A stretch of DNA of 64,000 nt, taken from positions 62,001 through 126,000 of the forward strand of contig JAILXT010000004.1 of NCBI GenBank assembly GCA_045430345.1, in the 5' to 3' direction. The translations under genes and the position numbers were made by a program. The notes under the pieces are model-generated. The model did not search any database, was not told where the DNA came from, and worked only from the letters and a program-made list of their open reading frames with translations. This DNA is from Agarilytica sp045430345 (GTDB lineage: Bacteria > Pseudomonadota > Gammaproteobacteria > Pseudomonadales > Cellvibrionaceae). Below are positions 1 to 9,226 of the stretch, in pieces; within the stretch, counting starts at the first letter, position 1; every line of letters begins with the position of its first letter.

Positions 1-231
1 GCAGTACTCCTCTATCTTTTTCCTGTCAATGATCCTTTAGTTTAGTTTCTCTTTTAATGCTGACTGCTAGAATTTTTTTGCGTACATGAAGAACGCTTTC
101 ATGGATGCCAAACATTGGGTTGATTTTGTTTGGATGTATCAACTGAAAATAAAAATAAATAATGTTTGGTCTAAAGCGACATAGAGGTAGTTTGTTTTCT
201 CTAGGCTAAGCTCGATTCGGAGCAGTTTTAA
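1..231. other. AT-rich upstream region of the first esterase gene
   Basis: No gene is visible here. The right half (about 108-231) is a leader that recurs in front of the next esterase gene; see the leader entries. I see no confident promoter in the left half. Confidence 0.5.
108..231 (+). promoter_or_regulatory. conserved leader, copy 1
   Basis: This block is shared with 3423-3542 in front of the neighbouring paralogue. It holds an inverted repeat (CCAAACATT at 108-116, AATGTTTGG at 161-169), then a common stretch containing ATAGAGGTAGTTTGTTTTCT, then GCTC-GATTCG-GAGC just before the ATG. The last part can form a short stem that includes the GGAG ribosome-binding site. Whether it acts as RNA, as an operator, or is only duplicated sequence is not shown. 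Confidence 0.5.
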
Positions 232-3015
232 ATGAAACCTTGTAAATATACGCGCAGATGTTCAGCGCATCTTATTGGCTATTCTTTTTCCGTTATCCTT
301 TCGTTATTCGTGAGTTTGGGGGTGGCAGTGTCTCCTGCTTATGCGCAGATAACGGGTTCTGGTGATATTGACAACTATACCTATACGGGAGGCTTCACCG
401 CTCGGCAATATTCTGTGTATGTGCCGCCTTCGTATGATGGTTCCACGCCGGCACCTATGATTTTTGCATTGCACGGGTGTGCTATGGATCATGTCGATGC
501 AATGAATTTATGGAATCTCGATGTTATCGCTGATCAAAACAATGTGATCCTTGTTTTTCCTTTTGTGACTTCATTTGGTGATTTTTCTCAGCGAAATGAA
601 AATTGCTGGGGATATTGGTTAGCCAATCATGTTCAGGAGGGTGATGGTAATGATGGTGAAGTGGACGACTTGTATGCCATTGCACAAGAGGTTGAGTCAC
701 GTTATCAGATTGACTCAGAGCGACGTTTTATTACTGGCTTATCCGGTGGTGGTGCGATGGCCATTGCGGAGGCCATCGCGTACAACGATTATTGGACGGC
801 TGCTGCGCCTGTCGCAGGCTTAGCTTATGGCGATGGCTCGACGTCGGTGCTTTCAGAAATATTTAATAGTGTTGATTTCCATGTAGGGAAAATCAATACA
901 GAGCTAAATTTCAATAAACCCATTCCGATGCTTGTTGTTCAATCGTCAAATGATACGGTTGTACGGCCTCGCGCGATGGAGCTTATTCGTGATTCACAGC
1001 TTACCGTCTGGGGGGGTGATCTAAATGCGGACGGTGCTGAAGATTGTGCGCGTGATGGTGTGAGTTGTACCTTAACGACGTATAACGGTTCGGATGGATT
1101 GCCTTTGGTTAAGACTCTTGTGTATTCAGGTTTGCCAGGAAGGAGTGCAACTTATGGGCAAGGTCATTACTGGACGGGTGGCGACGAAAACCAAAATGTT
1201 TGGTCCAAAGCATCCGGCCCTAGCGCCTCGGAACATATGTGGGACTTTTTCTCTGAAGTATCTGGCGGGGCGATTGTAGACCCTGTGTGTGAATTCGATG
1301 ATACGCCTCCAGCAGCACCGACAGGGCTGAGTGCTGTCGATCCTCGTGATATGTATGCGGTGTTATCAGTAAATGCGAATGCGGAAGAGGATTTACGAGG
1401 GTATAAAGTGTATCGAACGAGTGGCTCGGAATTAACGCCATCTCCCATTTCATCAACGACAATAACCGTAACCGGCTTGTCTGCACAAACGCAGTATGAT
1501 GTGTATGCGACTGCCGTAGATAATTGCGGCAATGAATCAACGGCTTCAGGTTCCGTAGTGTTTACAACGACTGCATTGGAATACGTTGCGCCGAGTGCTA
1601 GCGGTACGGCAACGGAGCATTATCTTGCTGGCCGTCTTGATGTGAATGAATATATCGCTATGGGCGCTAAGCATGGGTACATAAATAGCTTCACTTTATG
1701 GCAGCAGAAAAGTGGTACGTGGAGTGATGTAAACCCTAATGGAAATGGCGACGGTAACGGCGGCGACAATGGTGATAACGGTGATGACGGTGATAACGGC
1801 AATGGTAATAACAATGGCGAGCCAGGAAGTTGGACAACATCTCCAAGCCTGAATGGAATGGAAGTGCATGTTTACTCTCCGAACTCATCTACGAGCAACG
1901 GTAAGCGCGCATTGATGATTACATTACACGGCTGCAGTCAGTCGAATGAGCAGGTGCGTGATTCCTGGGGCTGGACCGATGAAGCGGATCAGTACGGTAT
2001 GGTGATCGCCGCTCCTATGGCACCGAACGGCGGGGTTCTTATTGGGTGTTGGGATTATTACGGATCGAACCACAGCGCGAGTAATCCCGGGCGTCATGAC
2101 GATAATCTAATTGATTTGGCTAACAGTTTAATGGCCAATACGAGTTTAAACATTGATCCGGATCAGGTGTATATTTCTGGCTTATCGTCGGGCGGTGGTC
2201 AAACCTTTGTGATGGGGTGTTTAGCGCCTGAGATTTTTGCGGGTATTGGGATTAATGCTGGCCCTGCGTTGGGTACATCATCAGGTCAAATCGGTTCAGT
2301 ACCGTTTGGCACGAGTGCAAGTTCCGTTGCCAGTATCTGTACGGGGTTCTCAAATTCGGATGGCGACTTTAATACGCAATTAACATCCGTCGTGCATGGT
2401 AATTCAGACACTCTTGTGGGCACGGCGTACGCGGCGGTTGATTCTGAAGCGATGGCGAGAGTCTATGGTGCAAGTAAAAACGCTGGGAGCAGTTCAATCA
2501 GCGGTGGCGGAACCGAAGAGACATGGAGTGATAATGAGGGCGTACGCGTTTCTAAAATCACGGTGAGCGGTTTATCGCACGCATGGCCTGCGGGTTCGGG
2601 TTCATCGGGGGGCGGCCAATATACCAATCACAGCACGATTGATTACCCTGCCTTTTTAACCCAGTTCTTGTTTGATAATAATCGTCGGGCTAACTTTAGT
2701 GGGCCTCATCCAACACCCTCGCCTACGATAACGCCTATGCCTACGACAACGCCGAATCCGACGATAACACCCACCCCAGTCGTCACGCCGACGCCATCGC
2801 CTACGCCGATATCAACACCCGTTCCTGCTTGTGAAGAGGTGTCTGCCTTTAATTACTATCATAAGGTGGGTGGTCGAGCGACGAGTTCAGGGGCGTATTT
2901 CTCACCAAATTATGTCGCGAATGGTAGTAACGACACTATGCCAGGGTCGACCTGGGGGCTGACCAATTTGTATAGTTTTGATGGCGCTTATTGGCGGGTT
3001 GGAAGCTGCCCTTAG
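232..3015 (+). CDS. two-headed secreted PHB-depolymerase/CE1-type esterase, copy 1
   Basis: A 927-residue exported enzyme. Residues 1-39 look like a long signal peptide ending near AYAQ. Esterase domain 1 (about 40-345) has an HGC oxyanion segment (81-83), nucleophile S171 in GLSGG, and D241 and H312 as likely triad partners. A fibronectin type III domain follows (about 358-448), then a ~50-residue module, a Gly/Asn/Asp linker (503-532) and esterase domain 2 (about 533-822) with S652 in GLSSG, D726 and H783. A Thr-Pro linker leads to a 60-residue Cys-bounded C-terminal module (867-926), probably for substrate or surface binding. The family hydrolyses polyhydroxyalkanoates or plant-type esters outside the cell; the sequence does not decide which. 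The start is supported by GGAG upstream and by the same start in the paralogue. Confidence 0.85.
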   Translation: MKPCKYTRRCSAHLIGYSFSVILSLFVSLGVAVSPAYAQITGSGDIDNYTYTGGFTARQYSVYVPPSYDGSTPAPMIFALHGCAMDHVDAMNLWNLDVIADQNNVILVFPFVTSFGDFSQRNENCWGYWLANHVQEGDGNDGEVDDLYAIAQEVESRYQIDSERRFITGLSGGGAMAIAEAIAYNDYWTAAAPVAGLAYGDGSTSVLSEIFNSVDFHVGKINTELNFNKPIPMLVVQSSNDTVVRPRAMELIRDSQLTVWGGDLNADGAEDCARDGVSCTLTTYNGSDGLPLVKTLVYSGLPGRSATYGQGHYWTGGDENQNVWSKASGPSASEHMWDFFSEVSGGAIVDPVCEFDDTPPAAPTGLSAVDPRDMYAVLSVNANAEEDLRGYKVYRTSGSELTPSPISSTTITVTGLSAQTQYDVYATAVDNCGNESTASGSVVFTTTALEYVAPSASGTATEHYLAGRLDVNEYIAMGAKHGYINSFTLWQQKSGTWSDVNPNGNGDGNGGDNGDNGDDGDNGNGNNNGEPGSWTTSPSLNGMEVHVYSPNSSTSNGKRALMITLHGCSQSNEQVRDSWGWTDEADQYGMVIAAPMAPNGGVLIGCWDYYGSNHSASNPGRHDDNLIDLANSLMANTSLNIDPDQVYISGLSSGGGQTFVMGCLAPEIFAGIGINAGPALGTSSGQIGSVPFGTSASSVASICTGFSNSDGDFNTQLTSVVHGNSDTLVGTAYAAVDSEAMARVYGASKNAGSSSISGGGTEETWSDNEGVRVSKITVSGLSHAWPAGSGSSGGGQYTNHSTIDYPAFLTQFLFDNNRRANFSGPHPTPSPTITPMPTTTPNPTITPTPVVTPTPSPTPISTPVPACEEVSAFNYYHKVGGRATSSGAYFSPNYVANGSNDTMPGSTWGLTNLYSFDGAYWRVGSCP

Positions 3016-3422
3016 TCATTACTCCTGATGTCTAGACGTAATGCTTTTTGATGATATTGACCCCGGTTAAAGCGGGGTTTTCTTTGTTTGGGAGAGGGAA
3101 AAGTTCCTTATATTTTTTTTCAATGGTTGTTGAATTTTTAATTCTATAGTGCGCTGCAAAATCGGATGTGTGATCCAGTCGTCACCTTTTCACCCTAAAG
3201 ATATCGTAAATATCGCTTTGTTTTGTTAACCAGTACTTAACATTTTCACTTTTTGAGAAGAATTTCGAATCAATCAAGTGCTTTGTATATCTGAAAGTTA
3301 TTTAAATCTCTCTTAATTACCACATAAAAAAATAATGTCAACCATCCCTTAGTATAGTGTTGGCACCTTGGTATGAGTGGTTACACTCGGCCTCGTTCAG
3401 TGAAGAACAGTCTCACAGATAT
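3016..3422. other. intergenic region between esterase paralogues
   Basis: The first part holds the terminator of the upstream gene. About 340 AT-rich bases follow in which I see no gene. They presumably carry a promoter for the second copy. Confidence 0.5.
3061..3083 (+). terminator. rho-independent terminator of esterase copy 1
   Basis: Stem CCCCG (3061-3065) with CGGGG (3073-3077), loop GTTAAAG, followed directly by TTTTCTTTG. It sits about 45 bases after the stop codon. Confidence 0.7.
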
Positions 3423-3542
3423 CAAACATTGAGATGGTTGTGAAAAGAGTTGTACCAATCAAACAAAATAATAATGTTTGGTCTAAGAAAAATAGAGGTA
3501 GTTTGTTTTCTCTTAAGACTAAGCTCGCTTCGGAGCTCAAAT
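3423..3542 (+). promoter_or_regulatory. conserved leader, copy 2
   Basis: This is the second copy of the leader at 108-231. It keeps the inverted repeat (CAAACATT at 3423-3430, AATGTTTG at 3473-3480, 42 bases apart against 44 in copy 1), the block with ATAGAGGTAGTTTGTTTTCT, and the final hairpin, here AGCTC-GCTTCG-GAGCT. Arms and hairpin are kept while the spacer sequence differs, which hints at function. Confidence 0.5.
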
Positions 3543-6299
3543 ATGAACTTTCTAAAAACTAGATACGGATTGCCCATCGGCATTATCGTACTTTCTCTTG
3601 TTACCGCTTTTACTTCTTTGTCGGCTACAGCGGCTGCAACACTTACTGGTTCTGGCGATGTCGTTACAGGCAACAGCTACACCGGTCCGGACGGTATTCG
3701 ACGTGACTACGTTGTATACGTTCCTCAATCATATGATGGTACAACTCCCGTTCCAATGATCATGGCGTTACACGGATGCGTTATGGACAACATGGATGCG
3801 TTAAACGCATGGAACCTCGATGTGATCGCAGACCAAAATAATGTCATTTTGGTATTGCCTTACGTTGGGCAATTCCGCGAAATGCGCAGCGATGACTGTT
3901 GGGGTTACTGGTTTGATAAGCATGTTCAGGAAGGTCAAAACGGTGAGGTTGATGATATATACAATATCGCCAGAGAAGTTGAGGCGAACTATCAAATCGA
4001 TCCAGATCGTCGCTTCTTAACGGGTATTTCCAGTGGTGGTGCAATGGTTGTTGCTGAAGCTATCGCGCATAATGAATACTGGGCTGCTGCGGCACCTGTG
4101 GCGGGCTTGGCTTACGGTGATGGGTCTACCTCCGTAACTGCCGATCAGTTCAATACACTTTCCTTTCACGTAAATAAAATTGAAGCTGAGCTAGATTACA
4201 ACCGCGCTGTACCGATGTTGGTTGTTGCTTCTTCTAACGACACAACGGTATTGCCTCGTGCGATGGAGCTTATTCGTGATTCTCAATTGACGGTATGGGG
4301 CGATGACTTAAATGCAGACGCTTCAGAGAGCTGCACCAAAGGCGGTGTGAGCTGTACGCTCACAACTTATAACGGACCAGATGGCAGCCCGCTTGTTCGT
4401 ACCATGTTATATAACGGTGGGCCTGGTCGTTCAGCGACTTATGGTCAAGGCCACTACTGGACCGGTGGGGACGACGACTTAACGGTTTGGTCTAACGATT
4501 CGAATGGTCCAAGTGCAACAGCGCAGCTTTGGGCTTTCTTTGAAGAAGTTGCAGGTGCTGGGTATAACCCCGCATGCGAAAACGATACTGCGGCACCAGC
4601 GGCACCTACAGGGCTTGCAGCGGCAGATATTCATGATGATTACGCGCGCTTATCGGTAAATGCCAATGGCGAAGCGGATATTCGAGGCTACAAGGTATAC
4701 AGAGTTGGTGGGGCTGAACTCACACCGTCACCTTCTTCTTCAACAACAATTACAGTGTCCGGTCTTAGTCACTCAAGTCCTTACGATGTTTACGCAACGG
4801 CAGTGGATGAGTGTGGAAATGAATCGTCGGCTTCATCTTCTATTAGCTTCACGACAACAGCACCTGAATATATTGCGCCTAGCGAAACAGCGACCGTTGT
4901 TCAGCACTATAATGCTGGCCGATTAACGCTTGACGAGTATTTGGCGCTTGGTGCTGATGTTGGCTACAGCACATCGATCACTTTGTGGCAGTTAGAAACG
5001 GGTGGTTGGACGGATACTAATCCTAATGGCTCAAACCCAACGGATCCCACAGATCCTACCGACCCAACAGATCCAACTGACCCAGTAGACCCTGGTGCTT
5101 GGGCGACTGATAGTAGTCTTGCGGGAATGGAAGTGCATATCTATTCGCCAAACTCGACAACCAGTAATGGTAAGCGTGCGCTCATGATCTCTTTGCATGG
5201 CTGTAGCCAGCAAAATGAAGAAGTGCGCGATTCATGGGGTTGGACAGATGAAGCGGATCAATACGGAATGGTGATCGCTGCTCCGATGGCGCCAAATGGC
5301 GGTGTCCTTATCGGATGTTGGGATTATTACGATACCAATCACAGTGCGAGTAACCCCGGTCGTCACGACGATAACTTGATTGATTTGGCCAATAGCTTGA
5401 TGGCGAATACCAGTCTGAATATCGACCCAGACCAAGTGTATATCTCAGGTTTATCTTCAGGTGGTGGTCAAACATTTGTGATGGGCTGTTTAGCGCCTGA
5501 AATCTTCGCAGGTATCGGTATTAATGCGGGCCCAGCGTTGGGCACTACATCGGGTCAAATCGGTTCAGTACCGTTTGGCACGAGTGCTAGCTCTGTTGCA
5601 AATATCTGTACGGGGTTCTCAAGCTCAGATAATGACTTTAATACGCAGTTAACATCAGTCGTGCATGGTAATTCCGATTCTCTAGTCGGCACTGCATACG
5701 CAGCAGTTGACTCAGAAGCGATGGCAACGGTTTACGGCGCAAATAAAGATAGCGGGTCAAACTCAATCAGCGGTGGCGGAACCGAAGAAACATGGAGTGA
5801 CAATAATGGTGTTCGTGTTTCTAAAATCATGGTTAATGGTTTATCGCACGCATGGCCAGCGGGGTCTAATTCATCGGGTGGTGGTCAATATACAAACCAC
5901 AGCACGATCGATTACCCAGCGTTTTTAACCCAGTTCCTATTCGACAATAACCGCCGTGCCGACTTCAGTGGTCCAGTGCCTACGCCAACGGCGACACCGG
6001 TGCCAACGGCAACGCCAGTACCGACGTCTACACCAGTACCGACTGCGACGCCAGTACCAACACCAACGGCAACGCCTGTTCCAACGCCGACCCCAACGCC
6101 GTGGCCGGCACCTTGTGATGAAGTTACTACGTTTAATTATTATCACAAGACAGCAGGTCGTGCGACAAGCTCAGGCAGCTACTTCTCGCCAAACTACGTA
6201 GCAAATGGTAGTGGTGATGCAATGGCTGGATCAACGTGGGGTTCCACCACATTGAGCAGTTCGAACGGAAGTTATTGGAGTGTGGGTGGATGCCCTTAA
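3543..6299 (+). CDS. two-headed secreted PHB-depolymerase/CE1-type esterase, copy 2
   Basis: A 918-residue paralogue of the upstream gene with the same order: signal peptide (to about residue 32), esterase 1 with GISSG nucleophile box, fibronectin III domain, small module, linker, esterase 2 with GLSSG box and SHAWPAG histidine, Thr-Pro linker, and 60-residue Cys-bounded end module. The second esterase domains are nearly identical between copies. The linkers differ completely: Asp-Pro-Thr repeats replace the Gly/Asn/Asp linker, and VPTATP-like repeats the other Thr-Pro linker. The frame is open 31 codons further upstream to an ATG at 3450, but that stretch lies in the shared leader. I choose the ATG at 3543 because it matches the start of copy 1 and has GGAG 8 bases before it. 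Confidence 0.85.
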   Translation: MNFLKTRYGLPIGIIVLSLVTAFTSLSATAAATLTGSGDVVTGNSYTGPDGIRRDYVVYVPQSYDGTTPVPMIMALHGCVMDNMDALNAWNLDVIADQNNVILVLPYVGQFREMRSDDCWGYWFDKHVQEGQNGEVDDIYNIAREVEANYQIDPDRRFLTGISSGGAMVVAEAIAHNEYWAAAAPVAGLAYGDGSTSVTADQFNTLSFHVNKIEAELDYNRAVPMLVVASSNDTTVLPRAMELIRDSQLTVWGDDLNADASESCTKGGVSCTLTTYNGPDGSPLVRTMLYNGGPGRSATYGQGHYWTGGDDDLTVWSNDSNGPSATAQLWAFFEEVAGAGYNPACENDTAAPAAPTGLAAADIHDDYARLSVNANGEADIRGYKVYRVGGAELTPSPSSSTTITVSGLSHSSPYDVYATAVDECGNESSASSSISFTTTAPEYIAPSETATVVQHYNAGRLTLDEYLALGADVGYSTSITLWQLETGGWTDTNPNGSNPTDPTDPTDPTDPTDPVDPGAWATDSSLAGMEVHIYSPNSTTSNGKRALMISLHGCSQQNEEVRDSWGWTDEADQYGMVIAAPMAPNGGVLIGCWDYYDTNHSASNPGRHDDNLIDLANSLMANTSLNIDPDQVYISGLSSGGGQTFVMGCLAPEIFAGIGINAGPALGTTSGQIGSVPFGTSASSVANICTGFSSSDNDFNTQLTSVVHGNSDSLVGTAYAAVDSEAMATVYGANKDSGSNSISGGGTEETWSDNNGVRVSKIMVNGLSHAWPAGSNSSGGGQYTNHSTIDYPAFLTQFLFDNNRRADFSGPVPTPTATPVPTATPVPTSTPVPTATPVPTPTATPVPTPTPTPWPAPCDEVTTFNYYHKTAGRATSSGSYFSPNYVANGSGDAMAGSTWGSTTLSSSNGSYWSVGGCP

Positions 6300-6332
6300 T
6301 AGGTTTGTAATTCACGTAGGGTGAATGGTTAG

Positions 6333-6360
6333 AGCCCCGCTTATGCGGGGCTTTTTTTTT
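6333..6360 (+). terminator. rho-independent terminator of esterase copy 2
   Basis: Perfect 8-bp stem AGCCCCGC (6333-6340) and GCGGGGCT (6345-6352), TTAT loop, then a run of T to 6360. Confidence 0.9.
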
Positions 6361-6419
6361 ATTTTTTTTCCGCATATGCGGCCCTGTATCGGTCTTTATA
6401 TAAATAATATGAGGTTTTT

Positions 6420-7025
6420 ATGAAAAAAACGATTGCACTACTTTTTGCGTTTGCAATGTTATCTGGGTGCACCACTTACGATTTTTATCGGGTCTCTGAT
6501 GATCAGGTTATTCCTGGCTTGGTCGCTGATAAGGCTCAGGTTATATTTTTGAGGCCGTCAGGAGGGGTAATGGGAGGCTTGCATGCCGTTATATTTGACG
6601 TCACTGATGAAAAGCAAGAAATTGTAGGCGTAGCGCCTGCGAAGTCAAAATTTGCAATGAACCTTACTCCTGGAAAGCACCGCCTGCTTTCCACTAATGG
6701 GCTTCAAGGTCATATAATGGAATTGAACGTTCTAGCGGGAAAGAGGTATTTTGTATTGGTAAGGCCGATATACGGTAATGGATTCCAACTTCGTCCTTTG
6801 AAGCCAAGTGCCGATGACGAGTTTGGACAAAATAATGCAAAATTTCCAAGCTGGGTCTCTGAGACCAAGATGGCTGTAGTTGCGGATGATATACATCAAT
6901 GGCATGCCAAGTTCGCAAAAAACATTAACAAGGTTCAAGTGCGGGCTGACAAAGTATGGGATGAAAAAAACGATAGTCAGCGGTCCCAGTTGTCTTTGTC
7001 TCGTGATGATTTTGAAAAGGATTGA
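6420..7025 (+). CDS. lipoprotein, DUF2846-like
   Basis: 201 residues with a signal peptide and lipobox LSGC (Cys17), so a probable membrane-anchored lipoprotein. The core has alternating short strands, including an AQVIFLRP segment, a GKHRLLS segment and a GKRYFVLVRP segment, which resembles the DUF2846 lipoprotein fold. The last ~60 residues are charged and may extend into the periplasm. Function is unknown. It is followed after 99 bases by another lipoprotein gene in the same direction, probably the same transcript, since a terminator appears only after the second gene. Confidence 0.7.
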   Translation: MKKTIALLFAFAMLSGCTTYDFYRVSDDQVIPGLVADKAQVIFLRPSGGVMGGLHAVIFDVTDEKQEIVGVAPAKSKFAMNLTPGKHRLLSTNGLQGHIMELNVLAGKRYFVLVRPIYGNGFQLRPLKPSADDEFGQNNAKFPSWVSETKMAVVADDIHQWHAKFAKNINKVQVRADKVWDEKNDSQRSQLSLSRDDFEKD

Positions 7026-7124
7026 GTCTGATAGTGAAATTATTATAATAGGTTCGAAGGATCGATTTTTGTCGATTTTAAAAACTGATTGTATTTAAAT
7101 GTTGGCGTTGTTTAAGAGGGATAT

Positions 7125-7775
7125 ATGAATATTATAAAAAAGTTAATGTATGTAGCAGTGATTGCTATGCTGGCTTCCGGGTGTGCTACAAAGATTATTG
7201 ACGTAAAAGTTCCACAGTATTCACCCGTAGAGACTATTAAGGGCTACGTTAAAATTGAAGAGGTAAATGATCTTCGGAAATTTGAACGGTCACCTAGTGA
7301 TCCTGCAATACCCTCTGTTGAAGGCGATTTGATTGACGATAAAGGGATTACGGATAAGGTCATCGGTCGTATGCGGCACGGTTTGTATCACAAGTCCTTG
7401 TGGAACTATACGATCAAAGGTGATGATGATATCTATGACGTGTGTCGAAAGGTTGTGACGGGTAGTCTTGCTGGGGCGGGATATGTGACGGTGGTAGAGG
7501 GTGATGCTGGTTTTGATCGCGCATTACCCATTGCAATCGATATTCTGCAATTTTGGGCTTGGATGCAGCCAAAATTTAATATTGACCTAAATTTTGATGG
7601 CGAAATCCGTATTCGCTCGATGGCTCCAGAAAAAACTTTTGATGTCAATGCAAGCGGTGCACACATGTTTAGCACCGGGTTTGCGGGCGGCGGCGCGTGG
7701 TCTAAGTTAGTGGCCGAGGGCGTGAAGGATCTAGATAAGAATCTGGTGTTGAAGCTTAAAGGTGTTCAAGACTAG
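7125..7775 (+). CDS. lipoprotein of unknown function
   Basis: 216 residues with signal peptide and lipobox ASGC (Cys20). The middle (about residues 95-150) has a pattern of DDDIYDVCRKVV, GAGYVTVVEG and PIAIDILQFW seen in small lipoproteins that gather resistance or stress subunits (YajG-like in general style), but I do not recognise a firm family. An SD-like GAGGGA lies 6 bases before the ATG. It likely forms a two-gene unit with the preceding lipoprotein. Confidence 0.7.
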   Translation: MNIIKKLMYVAVIAMLASGCATKIIDVKVPQYSPVETIKGYVKIEEVNDLRKFERSPSDPAIPSVEGDLIDDKGITDKVIGRMRHGLYHKSLWNYTIKGDDDIYDVCRKVVTGSLAGAGYVTVVEGDAGFDRALPIAIDILQFWAWMQPKFNIDLNFDGEIRIRSMAPEKTFDVNASGAHMFSTGFAGGGAWSKLVAEGVKDLDKNLVLKLKGVQD

Positions 7776-7809
7776 TTGAGAGTAAGTGGATCTCTAGACG
7801 TTATGGTAA

Positions 7810-7841
7810 GAAGAAGCTCCTTGAAAAGAGCTTCTTCTTTT
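7810..7841 (+). terminator. rho-independent terminator after the lipoprotein pair
   Basis: Perfect 10-bp stem GAAGAAGCTC (7810-7819) and GAGCTTCTTC (7828-7837), 8-base loop, T-rich tail. The other ~290 bases between this gene pair and the next gene show no gene. Confidence 0.85.
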
Positions 7842-8101
7842 CCTTGTTGAGGGGGTGGTTTTTATGAGTAAGTTGTTACATTCTCATTTTTCGTTTTGAT
7901 CTGTTTTTGACTCCCCTTTCAACCCCGTTATGAAAACAATACCTATTTGCTCCGTTTGGAATGATATGAGGGTCGAATTTGATTGCGATTTTACGGTTAA
8001 TTACTCAGAAACGATAAAGATAAGATCCGGGTTTTGTTTAATGCACCGCTCAGTACTCAAATATTTATACATCACTTGAAAACAAATAGAAAAGGATAAA
8101 C

Positions 8102-8746
8102 ATGAGACAAGTTACAGTCGTGCTGATAGCTCTAACGTTGGCCGCATCATCGATTGCGGAGAAAAATATTTCGACAGAGGTGCTGTTAGGATATGCCGAT
8201 AATACAACGGCTGCCTCATCTTCTGGTGTTTTATTTGGGGAATCATTTGCTGATAGTTTTAGTCAGTCAGATGATAGCAATTCGTATGGACTTAGGGTTT
8301 CATATAATTTTACAAACTCGTTTGCGGCTGAATTGTCGTATCATGACTATGGTGAGGCGGAATACTCTTATATTGACGACTTTGGTGACCAGATAAATGA
8401 CAAAGTTAATACAGGGTCAATTAATGTGGGAATCAAAGGCTTTCTTCCTATTTCCGAATATGTTGATTTAACGTGCCGATTGGGTATGTCGAGGTGGGAT
8501 CTTGAGTCAAAATCAACGGATTCTTCTATCCCGGGTGAGGTGTTTTCTTTTCAAAAAAAGGACAAAGATATATATTATTCCGTGGGCGTAGATTATGACT
8601 TTGGTGAGAATATCTTTTTTGGGTTAGAGTATTCAGTATTAAAGATGAATTGGGGTGAATCGTTTAGTGATGAGTCTTTTTCATCTAGTAGTGACATTGA
8701 GCATGAAGTAAAAAATATATCGTTATCAATTGGCATGAAGTACTAA
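8102..8746 (+). CDS. outer-membrane beta-barrel protein
   Basis: 214 residues. A short signal peptide (about 1-19, ending SIAE) is followed by alternating amphipathic strands such as SYGLRVSYNF, FAAELSYHDY, NVGIKGFLP, YYSVGVDYDF and FFGLEYSVLK. The C-terminal strand ends ISLSIGMKY, with an aromatic last residue as usual for outer-membrane barrels. Length and pattern fit an 8-strand OmpA/OmpW-type barrel. No peptidoglycan-binding domain is present. It is preceded by an A-rich stretch with AAAAGGAT as a possible ribosome-binding site. Confidence 0.75.
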   Translation: MRQVTVVLIALTLAASSIAEKNISTEVLLGYADNTTAASSSGVLFGESFADSFSQSDDSNSYGLRVSYNFTNSFAAELSYHDYGEAEYSYIDDFGDQINDKVNTGSINVGIKGFLPISEYVDLTCRLGMSRWDLESKSTDSSIPGEVFSFQKKDKDIYYSVGVDYDFGENIFFGLEYSVLKMNWGESFSDESFSSSSDIEHEVKNISLSIGMKY

Positions 8747-9226
8747 ATATGTCAATGAATCTCGCTCTCCTCTGTCGCTAGATTGTGCCAGCTCAGTCGC
8801 GGACATGTTTTTGACGCTGCTGAGTACTATAAACATAAACTAGGCCCAAAGTTTTTATTGAGATGCAATGTCGTGTTGTGCGGAAAAATGGTTTTCTGTT
8901 GTAAAAATCTCCATATATTTAGAGGCCGCTTGCCGGGAAAACGTCCTGTTTGAGTATGAGTGGTCGCGGACGGATTCCGTTTTTAGTCAATGGAGGATGC
9001 TTTCAGCAACTGCGTTATCGCGGAAATTCTGCTTTTTGACTCATATTTTCAGTGATTTTTAATGCTTTAATTTTGTTGGTCGTCTATCACTCTACGCCGG
9101 TTTCCTTTATCTGAACTGCGTAGCTATGTCTCTGTTTTCTGTAGCTTCAAAATATAACTTCCCGTTTCTCCTCCTTTGTTCATTAAAAACATGTAATCTA
9201 CATTCCCACTCTTAAATTGAAAAATT
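8747..9226. other. gene-free region
   Basis: No convincing gene. A 64-codon plus-strand frame at 8868-9062 has no ribosome-binding site and an odd, Cys/Trp-rich composition. Confidence 0.4.

Noticed and set aside
8868..9062. 64-codon plus-strand frame
   Set aside because: No ribosome-binding site and no recognisable features; composition is not like the neighbouring proteins.
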